Positions 1-5,456 are shown, counted from the first letter of the stretch. The stretch is DNA of 10,032 nucleotides from XYB2-FULL-45-11 sp964355525 (GCA_964355525.1 CAYHDY010000040.1:1-10032), one strand, 5' to 3'. The notes: generated by a model not told the origin, from the sequence alone. Numbers and translations: made by a program.

Positions 1-64
1 GAATAGCGAGAAGGTTACCCCTCAAGTACCTCTGTCGTTCTTCTGGCCGGCGCCGTGCTTGGAT

Positions 65-106
65 TTACTTGATCAAACGTTGCATGGTGACGGGCGGACC
101 GCACAT
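65..106 (-). CDS. Possible 13-residue leader-type ORF with strong SD
   Basis: A full AGGAGG lies at 112-117 (read on the minus strand), 5 nt before an ATG at 106, in an A/T-rich stretch. This is the strongest ribosome-binding site in the left part. The frame is short: MCGPPVTMQRLIK and a TAA at 65-67. An overlapping GTG at 104 (7 nt from the SD) opens a second frame of 29 residues that stops at 15-17. I cannot tell which is used, or whether this is a leader peptide, a remnant, or chance. No function is recognised. It matters mainly because a structured-RNA copy (368-549) lies upstream of it on the same strand, as another copy lies upstream of the 39-residue gene. Confidence 0.3.
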   Translation of the reverse strand: MCGPPVTMQRLIK

Positions 107-318
107 ATTGACCTCCTATTTTTGCAGTGGCGTTTGTCATCGAACGATGTTCGCTAGCGGTCGATGTGCAGGCGAAGCATTGATGACAAAACGCAGTTGA
201 TTCTTGCACAGGGGCACACAGGCCCCGACGGTCGGACTCGCCAAGAACATAGCGGGCGAGATTACCGAACCGATGATGAAGAGAAACGTGTTCACTTCAT
301 GATTGATTCGACAATCGC
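107..318. other. Intergenic stretch, no recognised gene
   Basis: Together with the repeat that follows it, this stretch separates the short ORF at 65-106 from structured-RNA copy A. The only structure seen is a small hairpin, GGGGC (211-215) with GCCCC (222-226). Open frames across it have no plausible start signal and no recognisable protein character. Confidence 0.4.
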
Positions 319-359
319 TACCCCTCTCCCGATCTCGGGGGAGGGTATGGGTGGGGGGC
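319..359. repeat. REP-like palindrome with G-rich tail
   Basis: C-rich arm 322-330 pairs with G-rich arm 337-345 around a GATCTC loop (nine pairs, one of them G-T), followed by a G-rich tail to about 359. The layout, a C-rich/G-rich palindrome plus a trailing GGGTGGGG-type tail, is the same as the element inside glyS at 6507-6541, although loop and arm sequences differ. Such palindromes are dispersed non-coding repeats in many bacterial genomes. Confidence 0.55.
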
Positions 360-367
360 GTGAATCA

Positions 368-549
368 GACGCACGAATCCGGAGGGTAAAGTGACCCAGT
401 GACCTGTCTTGCGACTGGTGTTGGTCGTGGATATCGTTTGGTATGGAATCAGCAAGCTTTCGCCCGCTCATTCCATTTGATATCCACCGCTCATGTTGTT
501 CCAAGGGAACTCCGCGAGACGGCATTACTCTCTCCTCCGAGTTTGTGAG
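368..549 (-). ncRNA. Putative structured RNA, copy A
   Basis: Minus-strand order: a 5' motif CTCACAAAC plus GGAGGAGAGAG (549-528); a 4-bp stem GAGA/TCTC; a hairpin GTTCC-CTT-GGAAC (510-498); a long hairpin; a hairpin GTC-GCAA-GAC (415-406); then GGTCACTGGGTCAC (404-391) and CCTCCGGATT (385-376). The long hairpin has an outer 9-bp stem (479-487 with 427-435), an asymmetric internal loop, an inner 7-bp stem ATGGAAT/ATTCCAT (470-476 with 443-449), and a 7-bp tip closed by a GAAA loop. Copy B keeps this layout with compensatory changes, and indels between the copies are not multiples of three, which argues against coding. The strand is inferred from the GNRA and UUCG loops that appear only on the minus strand. 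It could be a cis-regulatory leader or a small RNA. No known family is recognised. Confidence 0.6.
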
Positions 550-602
550 CCGGATTTCATTCCTTCAGATTTTACAAGCCCGTTGCTTATACACTCTGGG
601 GG

Positions 603-667
603 AAAAGGGGATGGAAGTGTCACGAAGTAGCTGTGACTGTTTCCATCCCCTCAGACCGTCTGTTTTT
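603..667. terminator. Bidirectional intrinsic terminator candidate
   Basis: A perfect 11-bp stem (606-616 with 641-651) encloses a 5-bp inner stem, GTCAC (619-623) with GTGAC (633-637). On the minus strand the stem is followed directly by TTTT (606-603), placing it about 90 bp after the stop of the 317-residue gene. On the plus strand it is followed by a small CAGA-CCG-TCTG hairpin and TTTTT (663-667). Two further hairpins, ATCGCG/CGCGAT (670-687) and CTCCGA/TCGGAG (690-708), lie between it and the stop codon. The simplest reading is the terminator of the 741-1694 gene. Confidence 0.55.
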
Positions 668-740
668 AGATCGCGGGATTTCGCGATAACTCCGATTGCC
701 GTTCGGAGAGAGATTTCTTCATCGACGTTGGCGGTGTCGA

Positions 741-1694
741 CTAGCGCTTCTGCACGAACTCCGGGAAGTTCGACGGGAAGGCGAGGCCCAGCGCCACGTC
801 CAGCGGGGTGAACTGCAGGATGCTGGGGAACTTGCTGAAGTCGCTCCGGGCCGGCACTGCGTAGACCGTCATCAGGAACGGGGAGAAGGGCTCCCGGCTC
901 ATTCCGACGATGTAGCGCATCTCCGGCACCATCGCCTCCGATGCCAGGCACACGGTCTTGTTGCCGTGGAAACCGACGCGGACCCAGTGACCGCATTCGC
1001 CCGCCCAGCGCAGGTTCTTGTTGGTCAGCTTGGTCTCGGCCTCGGCCTTTTCCGACTGGTACCGCTCCTTGATCGCCAACTCCTCTTCGATCGCGAACTT
1101 CGCGTCGAGGTAGCGGACGTGTTCGTTGGCCTTGAGATCGGCCGCGAACGTGTGGGTCTTGTGCAACGCGAGGCCGGGCAGATCCTCCAGGGTCGCCGGG
1201 CGACCGAGCAGTTTCTCCGCGATCTTGCGCACCGGGAACGCGAACTGGTCCTCGAACCCCTTCAACGCACGCTTGGGATTGGTGACGCAGTAGGGGCAGG
1301 CGCAGGTCAGGATGACGCGGGCCGGGGCGGCGATCTTGGCTTCGGCGACGGGCGCCTTGACCTTGATTTCCACCTTCTTGGCCGCTTCTTCCGTCGCCAG
1401 CAACTCGGGCAGCAAGGTGTTGGTCACCTTCGCCGCCGTCGTTTCGACGACGAACTTCGCCATGTCCTCGATCTGCACTTTGCCCAGGTAGATCCCGAGC
1501 TTGGCCAGACCATCAGCACCGCAATGCTTCAACCAATCGGCCGGCATGCCGTACTGCTCCACCAACCGCAGACGCACCGCGGCGAGCTCGGCCTTGTGGG
1601 TCCGATTCGACACGATGACGGGAGCAGTGGTGGGCGCGGCGGCGGTGTCGGTGGCTTCGACGAGGGATTGGACGTTGTCGTGGTCGTTACTCAT
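741..1694 (-). CDS. Hypothetical protein with CxCxxC cluster, 317 aa
   Basis: I do not recognise the family. The start at 1694 is chosen over an upstream in-frame ATG at 1823 because AGGAG sits 5 nt before it; the upstream extension lacks an SD and has low-complexity, Arg/Ser-rich content. The N-terminus (about 1-35) is acidic then Ala/Thr/Pro-rich and probably disordered. Residues 36-100 look helical, and an Ala/Lys linker follows (102-125). A CACPYC cluster at 131-136 and C234 with H236 (GECGH) could bind a metal together, which is inference. Residues 195-225 are Glu/Lys-rich and probably coiled coil; the C-terminus is mixed alpha/beta. There is no signal peptide or membrane segment. Third codon positions are mostly G or C, unlike the genes right of the assembly gap. 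A 6-bp hairpin (1710-1724) sits just upstream of the SD. It is probably a genuine gene. Confidence 0.75.
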   Translation of the reverse strand: MSNDHDNVQSLVEATDTAAAPTTAPVIVSNRTHKAELAAVRLRLVEQYGMPADWLKHCGADGLAKLGIYLGKVQIEDMAKFVVETTAAKVTNTLLPELLATEEAAKKVEIKVKAPVAEAKIAAPARVILTCACPYCVTNPKRALKGFEDQFAFPVRKIAEKLLGRPATLEDLPGLALHKTHTFAADLKANEHVRYLDAKFAIEEELAIKERYQSEKAEAETKLTNKNLRWAGECGHWVRVGFHGNKTVCLASEAMVPEMRYIVGMSREPFSPFLMTVYAVPARSDFSKFPSILQFTPLDVALGLAFPSNFPEFVQKR

Positions 1695-1940
1695 GGGAAC
1701 TCCTGCATGCGGGGACGATCCCCGACTTCGAACTGTGTCAGACCTGCCGTTTCCGCTGCGGATTCGGCTCGGTGGTTGACGGCAGAGATCTTTTCTCCGC
1801 TTCTCTGATGTCACCCACGCCACACGGCGGGATGAACTCAGAAAGCGGGGTGACGACGAGAGAGAAAAAAATTCCCGCCGTCACCCTGAGCCTAAATTGC
1901 GCGAGGTGTCGAGTGGCCGCCTATCAATAAATGGCCGTGA

Positions 1941-1964
1941 TCGACATCCCGAAGGTTGCGCTAT
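1941..1964. repeat. 24-bp direct repeat, copy 1
   Basis: Positions 1941-1959 are identical to 2049-2067. One G/A mismatch follows, then CTAT again. A TCCCG/CGGGA pairing around the repeat is kept in both copies. This could be a protein-binding site, a recombination site, or a duplicated RNA hairpin. Confidence 0.7.
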
Positions 1965-2048
1965 ATCCTCCGGGAAACTGGGCTATGCAAGATGAACTAT
2001 CTAAGGTGCGTTGATCGTCTCGCGACCGGATATCTATGAAAGGGTCGT

Positions 2049-2072
2049 TCGACATCCCGAAGGTTGCACTAT
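2049..2072. repeat. 24-bp direct repeat, copy 2
   Basis: Second copy of the repeat at 1941-1964, 108 bp downstream in the same orientation with a single mismatch. Flanking sequence is not conserved apart from the CGGGA that can pair with TCCCG inside the repeat. Confidence 0.7.
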
Positions 2073-2112
2073 TCCCGCGGGAGAATTGTTGGAAGTTTCG
2101 CCGGCGTTCGGT

Positions 2113-2232
2113 CTACTTGGCGATGAATCCGCCGAAGACGCAGAACGCGCAGAGGGCGCCGATGGTCAGCTCGGCCGGGATCTTGTTGCAGAGGCTGATG
2201 AAACGGTCGCCGATGTCGTTGAGGAACTGCAT
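2113..2232 (-). CDS. Small membrane peptide, 39 aa
   Basis: An ATG at 2232 is preceded by AGGAG with 7-nt spacing (2240-2244), nearly the same SD context as the 317-residue gene. The peptide has a polar, amphipathic first half (MQFLNDIGDRFISLCNKIPA) and a hydrophobic second half (about 21-38, with C28 and C31) ending in a single lysine. One membrane-spanning helix is therefore likely. It has G/C-rich third codon positions and ends at TAG (2113-2115). The structured-RNA copy B begins about 75 bp upstream on the same strand. Single-helix peptides of this size include type I toxins, small membrane regulators and phage lysis proteins; none can be assigned by sequence here. The SD, composition and coherent hydrophobic pattern make it a likely real gene. 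Confidence 0.6.
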   Translation of the reverse strand: MQFLNDIGDRFISLCNKIPAELTIGALCAFCVFGGFIAK

Positions 2233-2305
2233 TTGGAAACTCCTGTTCAGTGGTTCGTGTGATTGCCGCAACCGCGACGCTCACTTCAATTGGGTTTACT
2301 CACTC

Positions 2306-2481
2306 GACTCACAAATCCGGAGGTAGGTGACTCAGTGACCGCCCGAAGGCTGGTGTGAATCGTGAGTATCGTGCGTATGGAATGAGTAAGCTTTCGCCCA
2401 GGCATTCCATTTGATACTCACCGCTTTCATTCGCCGAAGCGTTTTGAAAGACGGTTTGCTCTCTCCCCCCAGGTTTGTAAG
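2306..2481 (-). ncRNA. Putative structured RNA, copy B
   Basis: This copy has the same minus-strand layout as copy A. The 5' motif is CTTACAAAC plus GGGGGGAGAGAG (2481-2459). A hairpin CGC-TTCG-GCG follows (2441-2432). The long hairpin has an outer stem of 2413-2421 with 2362-2370, an inner ATGGAATG/CATTCCAT stem, and a GGGC-GAAA-GCTT tip. A hairpin GCC-TTCG-GGC (2350-2341), then GGTCACTGAGTCAC (2340-2327) and CCTCCGGATT (2323-2314) complete it. Outer-stem pairs G-C and A-T of copy A become A-T and G-C here; the middle pair of the 3' hairpin changes T-A to C-G (plus-strand bases); and a pair below the GAAA tip changes C-G to U-A (minus-strand RNA). Both small hairpins carry cUUCGg loops on the minus strand only. 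A promoter at 2674-2702 faces it, and the 39-residue gene starts about 75 bp downstream. Confidence 0.6.
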
Positions 2482-2492
2482 TTGAGGTAAGT

Positions 2493-2569
2493 AAAAAGAC
2501 CCATTGCTTTGCGTATCTACAAGCATGAGAGATACGAAAAATAATCGGTCTTTTTCCGCCGGAGGCGGA
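2493..2569. terminator. Nested hairpin, terminator-like
   Basis: AAAAAGACC (2493-2501) pairs with GGTCTTTTT (2547-2555). Inside is a 7-bp stem, CGTATCT (2512-2518) with AGATACG (2530-2536). A GC-rich hairpin TCCGCC-GGA-GGCGGA (2555-2569) abuts it. The A and T tracts of the outer stem would give a U-run on either strand. On the minus strand it lies between the promoter at 2674-2702 and RNA copy B, so it could act as an attenuator; this is inference. Confidence 0.5.
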
Positions 2570-2605
2570 CAGGTTGCTATCATTGATTGGGTCCGGATAG
2601 CTCGG

Positions 2606-2628
2606 CTCTCTCCCCGTTGAATTGTAAG
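2606..2628 (-). repeat. Third copy of the RNA 5' motif
   Basis: Minus strand reads CTTACAATTC then GGGGAGAGAG. This matches the 5' motif of RNA copies A (528-549) and B (2459-2481), but the rest of the element is not found here. It lies about 40 nt inside the transcript predicted from the promoter at 2674-2702. Confidence 0.5.
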
Positions 2629-2673
2629 GTGAGTTCGAAGGATTGTTTTCCCTGTTCTCATCTCGATGGACAT

Positions 2674-2702
2674 ACTATATCACTTTTTGTCACTTTTGTC
2701 AA
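2674..2702 (-). promoter_or_regulatory. Sigma70-type promoter, leftward
   Basis: On the minus strand TTGACA (2702-2697) is followed by exactly 17 bp and then TATAGT (2679-2674). This is a perfect -35 and a 5/6 match to the -10 in an A/T-rich patch. Transcription would start near 2667 and run left through the motif at 2606-2628, the nested hairpin, RNA copy B and the 39-residue gene. Confidence 0.65.
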
Positions 2703-2727
2703 GACTCCATGGTCAGTATTCAAATTG

Positions 2728-2827
2728 NNNNNNNNNNNNNNNNNNNNNNNNNNNNNNNNNNNNNNNNNNNNNNNNNNNNNNNNNNNNNNNNNNNNNNNNN
2801 NNNNNNNNNNNNNNNNNNNNNNNNNNN
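2728..2827. other. Assembly gap of 100 N
   Basis: Exactly 100 undetermined bases, a common placeholder length, so true size is unknown. The G/C-rich, SD-using left part and the SD-free right part meet here. Confidence 0.98.
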
Positions 2828-2835
2828 ATTTTTCG

Positions 2836-2844
2836 TGTTATAAT
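2836..2844 (+). promoter_or_regulatory. Extended -10 promoter for holB
   Basis: TGTTATAAT is a perfect extended -10 (TGnTATAAT). Its -35 would fall in the assembly gap. A start about 7 bp after the -10 leaves only about 4 nt before the holB ATG at 2855, so the mRNA is probably leaderless or nearly so. The same TGnTATnAT form recurs before the tRNA. Confidence 0.65.
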
Positions 2845-2854
2845 CGATTCACTT

Positions 2855-3832
2855 ATGCCATCATCGGTTTTCCATGCAATTATTGGGCACGTGAAGGCTC
2901 AACAGGTTTTGAGCCGGATGGCGGAGACGGATCAGCTTCCGCATGCAATTTTGTTTATCGGGGCGCATCACATCGGAAAAACGTTGATGGCGCAGCAACT
3001 CATCGAATCATTGTTTCCGTCTGGACATTCGATCGAGTCAAATCCGGATTACATGGAATTGGCGTGTCTCATCGACGAGAAGACAGGTAAGAAAAAATCA
3101 AACATCTCGGTCGAACAAGTACGCGAGGTGTGCGAACGAATGGGGATGAGTTCTATGAACGGCGGATGGAAAGTGGTGTTCATTCGTGAAGCGAATACAC
3201 TTTCTAACGGCGCGGCAAATGCGTTTTTGAAAACACTGGAAGAACCGAAAGGGAAGACCCTTTTCATTTTACGAGCTCCATCACTCGAATCTGTTCCTGC
3301 GACCATTGCCTCACGTTGTCAGATTCTCCGTTTTCACGCCGTGCCGCGATTGATGCTTACGGAAGCTCTCGTCAAAAAAGGATACACACGTCCGGATGCA
3401 ATCTCCGCCGCGGCATTTTCTCTCGGTCGTCCCGGTCGTGCTCTGCGTTATCTTACAAAGAGTGAAGAACGCTCACAGTCAGACATCGGTATTACACAAG
3501 CCCTTGATTTATTTTCCGCATCGCTTCCAAAACAAATTCGCATCGCAGCGGAACTGTTGCCGAAAGAGGATGTGAACAAACGTTTGGTGGCGGAACAAAC
3601 TATTTTGAATTGGCAAGGCGTGTTGCGAGATGTCTTGCTCGAATCGATCGGATGCACAGAGTTGATGACGCACACAGAACATGTGTCAAAGATTCATACG
3701 ATGGGTGAACGATTGAAACTCGAACGCATCATTGCACTCTTACATCGATTGAAAGACAGTCGTGCGGCATTGCATCACAACACCAATCCGCTTTTAACCC
3801 TTGAACATATTTTATTTACGGTTCATTCGTAA
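2855..3832 (+). CDS. holB: DNA polymerase III delta' subunit
   Basis: 325-residue clamp-loader subunit; with DnaX and delta it opens the sliding clamp at primer-template junctions in the cytoplasm. Visible marks are a Walker A loop GAHHIGKT (36-43), NPDYMEL (63-69), a Walker B-like strand VVFIREAN (107-114) followed by the helix ANAFLKTLEEP, and the SRC sensor motif (153-155). The zinc-binding cysteines found in many delta' and DnaX proteins between Walker A and NPD are absent, while the Walker A lysine and threonine are intact. DnaX is the main alternative, but the NPDYMEL block and the lack of a zinc knuckle or extended C-terminus favour delta'. The ATG at 2855 is the first in frame after the gap and sits about 10 nt from the -10; there is no SD. 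First gene of the run, 10 bp before the lipoprotein gene. Confidence 0.9.
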   Translation: MPSSVFHAIIGHVKAQQVLSRMAETDQLPHAILFIGAHHIGKTLMAQQLIESLFPSGHSIESNPDYMELACLIDEKTGKKKSNISVEQVREVCERMGMSSMNGGWKVVFIREANTLSNGAANAFLKTLEEPKGKTLFILRAPSLESVPATIASRCQILRFHAVPRLMLTEALVKKGYTRPDAISAAAFSLGRPGRALRYLTKSEERSQSDIGITQALDLFSASLPKQIRIAAELLPKEDVNKRLVAEQTILNWQGVLRDVLLESIGCTELMTHTEHVSKIHTMGERLKLERIIALLHRLKDSRAALHHNTNPLLTLEHILFTVHS

Positions 3833-3842
3833 CGTTCATTTT

Positions 3843-4889
3843 ATGAAAAAGTTTTTGCCGATTTTATTCCTGCTTGTTCTCACGGGTGCGGGATGTTCCG
3901 CAACACAGACATCCAAAAAACCTGATGGGGGTATTTTGAAAACGGGTGATGCGGGAAAAACATGGATTTCCGCTTCCGTCGTTCCAACCGCAAAAGGTAT
4001 CGGGACACTGACGACGGCAAATATTCTTAACATGGAGATGGATCCGCAAGATAATAACGTGTTATATGTCGGTACCCGCGAGGATGGATTTCTTTATTCC
4101 GATGATGCGGGTGCTTCGTGGCATCAGCCACGCAATAAAGATTTGTCGACAGGATTCATTAGTTCTATCAAAGTGAATCCAAAAAATGTTTGTACCGTTT
4201 ATGTTGTGAAAGGGCAACGTTTGTATAAGACAACGGACTGTATGCGCTCGTTCAGTAGTGACACTTATACAGAGAGTCGTCCGACGGTGGGTATTTCACT
4301 GGTCGCTCTCGATTGGTTTAATCCGGAAACGATTTGGCTTGCGCTCTCGAACGGAGATCTTCAAAAAAGTTTCGATGGCGGAAGTCATTGGAACACGGCC
4401 TTAAATTTGAAAGATGTTGTATCGGATTTTCTGATCAGTAATGCGGACAGTCGTGTGATGTTGATCGGAACGGAACAAACAGGCATGCAAAAATCCACAG
4501 ATGGCGGTGTAACATGGACGAAGGTCGTGGATACATTGCGTCCGAATGGATTGACAAATGTGTATGATCTCGTTCAAACAAAATCCGGTGACGTCGTTTT
4601 AGCCGCAACACATTACGGATTGCTCCGCTCCACGGATTTTGGATCCACATGGACTCCGATCAAACTTGTGACGCAACCGGGGCAAGTGATTATTCGTGCC
4701 GCCGGCATGGATCCATATAATCCGACACAAATTTATTACGCGACAACATCTACGTTCTATCAATCGTCTGACAGCGGTGTGACATGGAGAACCGGCAAAC
4801 TTCCATCGACACGCGTTCCGCGCGCGATGATCGTTGACCCAAAACAGAGTTCAGTGATATACATTGGCGAAGCGAGTGAGGTGAAATAA
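3843..4889 (+). CDS. Asp-box beta-propeller lipoprotein
   Basis: 348 residues. Start at 3843 gives a clean signal peptide: MKK, a hydrophobic core, then LTGAGC, with C18 as probable lipidation site (the -3 Gly is less usual). An upstream ATG at 3801 would overlap holB and spoil the signal. Seven evenly spaced Asp-box (S/T-x-D-x-G-x-T-W) units follow at 34-41, 86-93, 130-137 (degenerate, TTDCMRSF), 176-183, 218-225, 263-270 and 308-315, consistent with a seven-bladed BNR/sortilin-type propeller anchored on the outer face of the membrane. C117 and C133 flank the degenerate blade and might form a disulphide. Asp boxes are structural, and no sialidase catalytic residues are evident, so a binding or assembly role is likelier than hydrolysis. 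Spacing is 10 bp on each side; no SD. Confidence 0.85.
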   Translation: MKKFLPILFLLVLTGAGCSATQTSKKPDGGILKTGDAGKTWISASVVPTAKGIGTLTTANILNMEMDPQDNNVLYVGTREDGFLYSDDAGASWHQPRNKDLSTGFISSIKVNPKNVCTVYVVKGQRLYKTTDCMRSFSSDTYTESRPTVGISLVALDWFNPETIWLALSNGDLQKSFDGGSHWNTALNLKDVVSDFLISNADSRVMLIGTEQTGMQKSTDGGVTWTKVVDTLRPNGLTNVYDLVQTKSGDVVLAATHYGLLRSTDFGSTWTPIKLVTQPGQVIIRAAGMDPYNPTQIYYATTSTFYQSSDSGVTWRTGKLPSTRVPRAMIVDPKQSSVIYIGEASEVK

Positions 4890-4899
4890 ATTTTTTTCT

Positions 4900-5454
4900 A
4901 TGCATGCACATCTGATCGAAAACAAACCGCTTTATGAAGCGGCGATGGAACACTTACAGAAAGAACTTGGGGGATTACGCACAGGACGCGCAACACCTGC
5001 GCTTATTGAAGATGTGCGCGTGCATGCGTATGACGGCATGATGGAATTGAAAGGACTCGCATCGATCGGTGTATCGGATGCAAAAACATTGATGATTGAT
5101 CCATGGGACAAAGCATTGATTCCAGCGATCGAGAAAGCAATTCGGGATTCCGGCACAGGACTTTCGCCTGCGACCGACGGCGGAAAAATTCGTATTGTGT
5201 TACCGCCGATGACGGAAGAGAATCGTCTTAAGCTCGTCAAACTCATGAAAGAAAAAATGGAAGAAACCCGTATTGCGATTCGCGGTGTGCGTGAGAATTT
5301 GCGTGAGGCGATTTTGGAACGCGAGAAAAATAAAGAGATGAGCGAGGATGAGAAATTCAAATTGCTCGATGAGCTCGATAAACTGACAAAAGAATATAAC
5401 GAGGAAATTTCCGCAATGGGAGAAAAGAAAGAAGATGAAATCATGACCGTGTAA
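4900..5454 (+). CDS. frr: Ribosome recycling factor
   Basis: 184 residues, the normal family length. With EF-G it splits the post-termination ribosome. Landmarks: GLRTGRATPALIEDVRV (25-41), the flexible second domain with LMIDPWDKALIPAIEKAI (64-81), IVLPPMTEENR (99-109), and helix three with IRGVRENLREA, where R128 and R131 correspond to the conserved arginines that contact the ribosome. The C-terminal helix is Lys/Glu-rich. ATG at 4900 is the only sensible start; the T-rich sequence before it (TTTTTTTCT) contains no SD, so translation probably relies on an open leader or coupling from the lipoprotein gene 10 bp upstream. The stop is 2 bp from glyS. Confidence 0.97.
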   Translation: MHAHLIENKPLYEAAMEHLQKELGGLRTGRATPALIEDVRVHAYDGMMELKGLASIGVSDAKTLMIDPWDKALIPAIEKAIRDSGTGLSPATDGGKIRIVLPPMTEENRLKLVKLMKEKMEETRIAIRGVRENLREAILEREKNKEMSEDEKFKLLDELDKLTKEYNEEISAMGEKKEDEIMTV

Positions 5455-5456
5455 TT

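Larger units (their letters stand above)
1695..2112. other. 418-bp intergenic region with hairpins and direct repeats
   Basis: No convincing gene is seen. Contents: a 6-bp hairpin CGGGGA/TCCCCG (1710-1724); an 8-bp inverted repeat GGGTGACG (1848-1855) with CGTCACCC (1879-1886) around an A-rich loop; an overlapping alternative pairing CGGCGGG (1825-1831) with CCCGCCG (1874-1880) that shares two bases with it; and two 24-bp direct repeats listed separately. Short plus-strand frames at 1931-2014 and from 2036 share a peptide stretch only because of the direct repeat, and neither has an SD. Confidence 0.45.

Noticed and set aside
381..402. Plus-strand mini-ORF GTG ACC CAG TGA after GGAGG, repeated as GTG ACT CAG TGA at 2327-2338
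   Set aside because: Attractive because the only change is synonymous, but tetraloop evidence puts the RNA on the other strand, so this is more likely part of its conserved 3' end.
696..1808. Long plus-strand open frame of 370 residues
   Set aside because: It is the antisense of the SD-led minus-strand gene at 741-1694. Its translation is Arg/Leu/Gly-rich and repetitive, typical of a shadow frame in G/C-rich DNA.
1941..2072. CRISPR-like repeat pair
   Set aside because: Only two copies with an 84-bp interval, no array, and no cas-like gene in the window.
2036..2326. Plus-strand frame of 96 residues sharing DIPKVAL with a frame at 1931-2014
   Set aside because: The shared peptide comes from the 24-bp DNA repeat. 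There is no SD, and most of the frame is antisense to the 39-residue gene.
2332..2661. Minus-strand frame starting about 6 nt from the promoter's predicted start
   Set aside because: It runs through the terminator-like hairpin and RNA copy B, has no SD and no protein-like pattern, and its frame is not kept in copy A.
3801..3842. Upstream ATG for the lipoprotein gene
   Set aside because: It would overlap holB and place 14 residues before an otherwise clean lipoprotein signal peptide.
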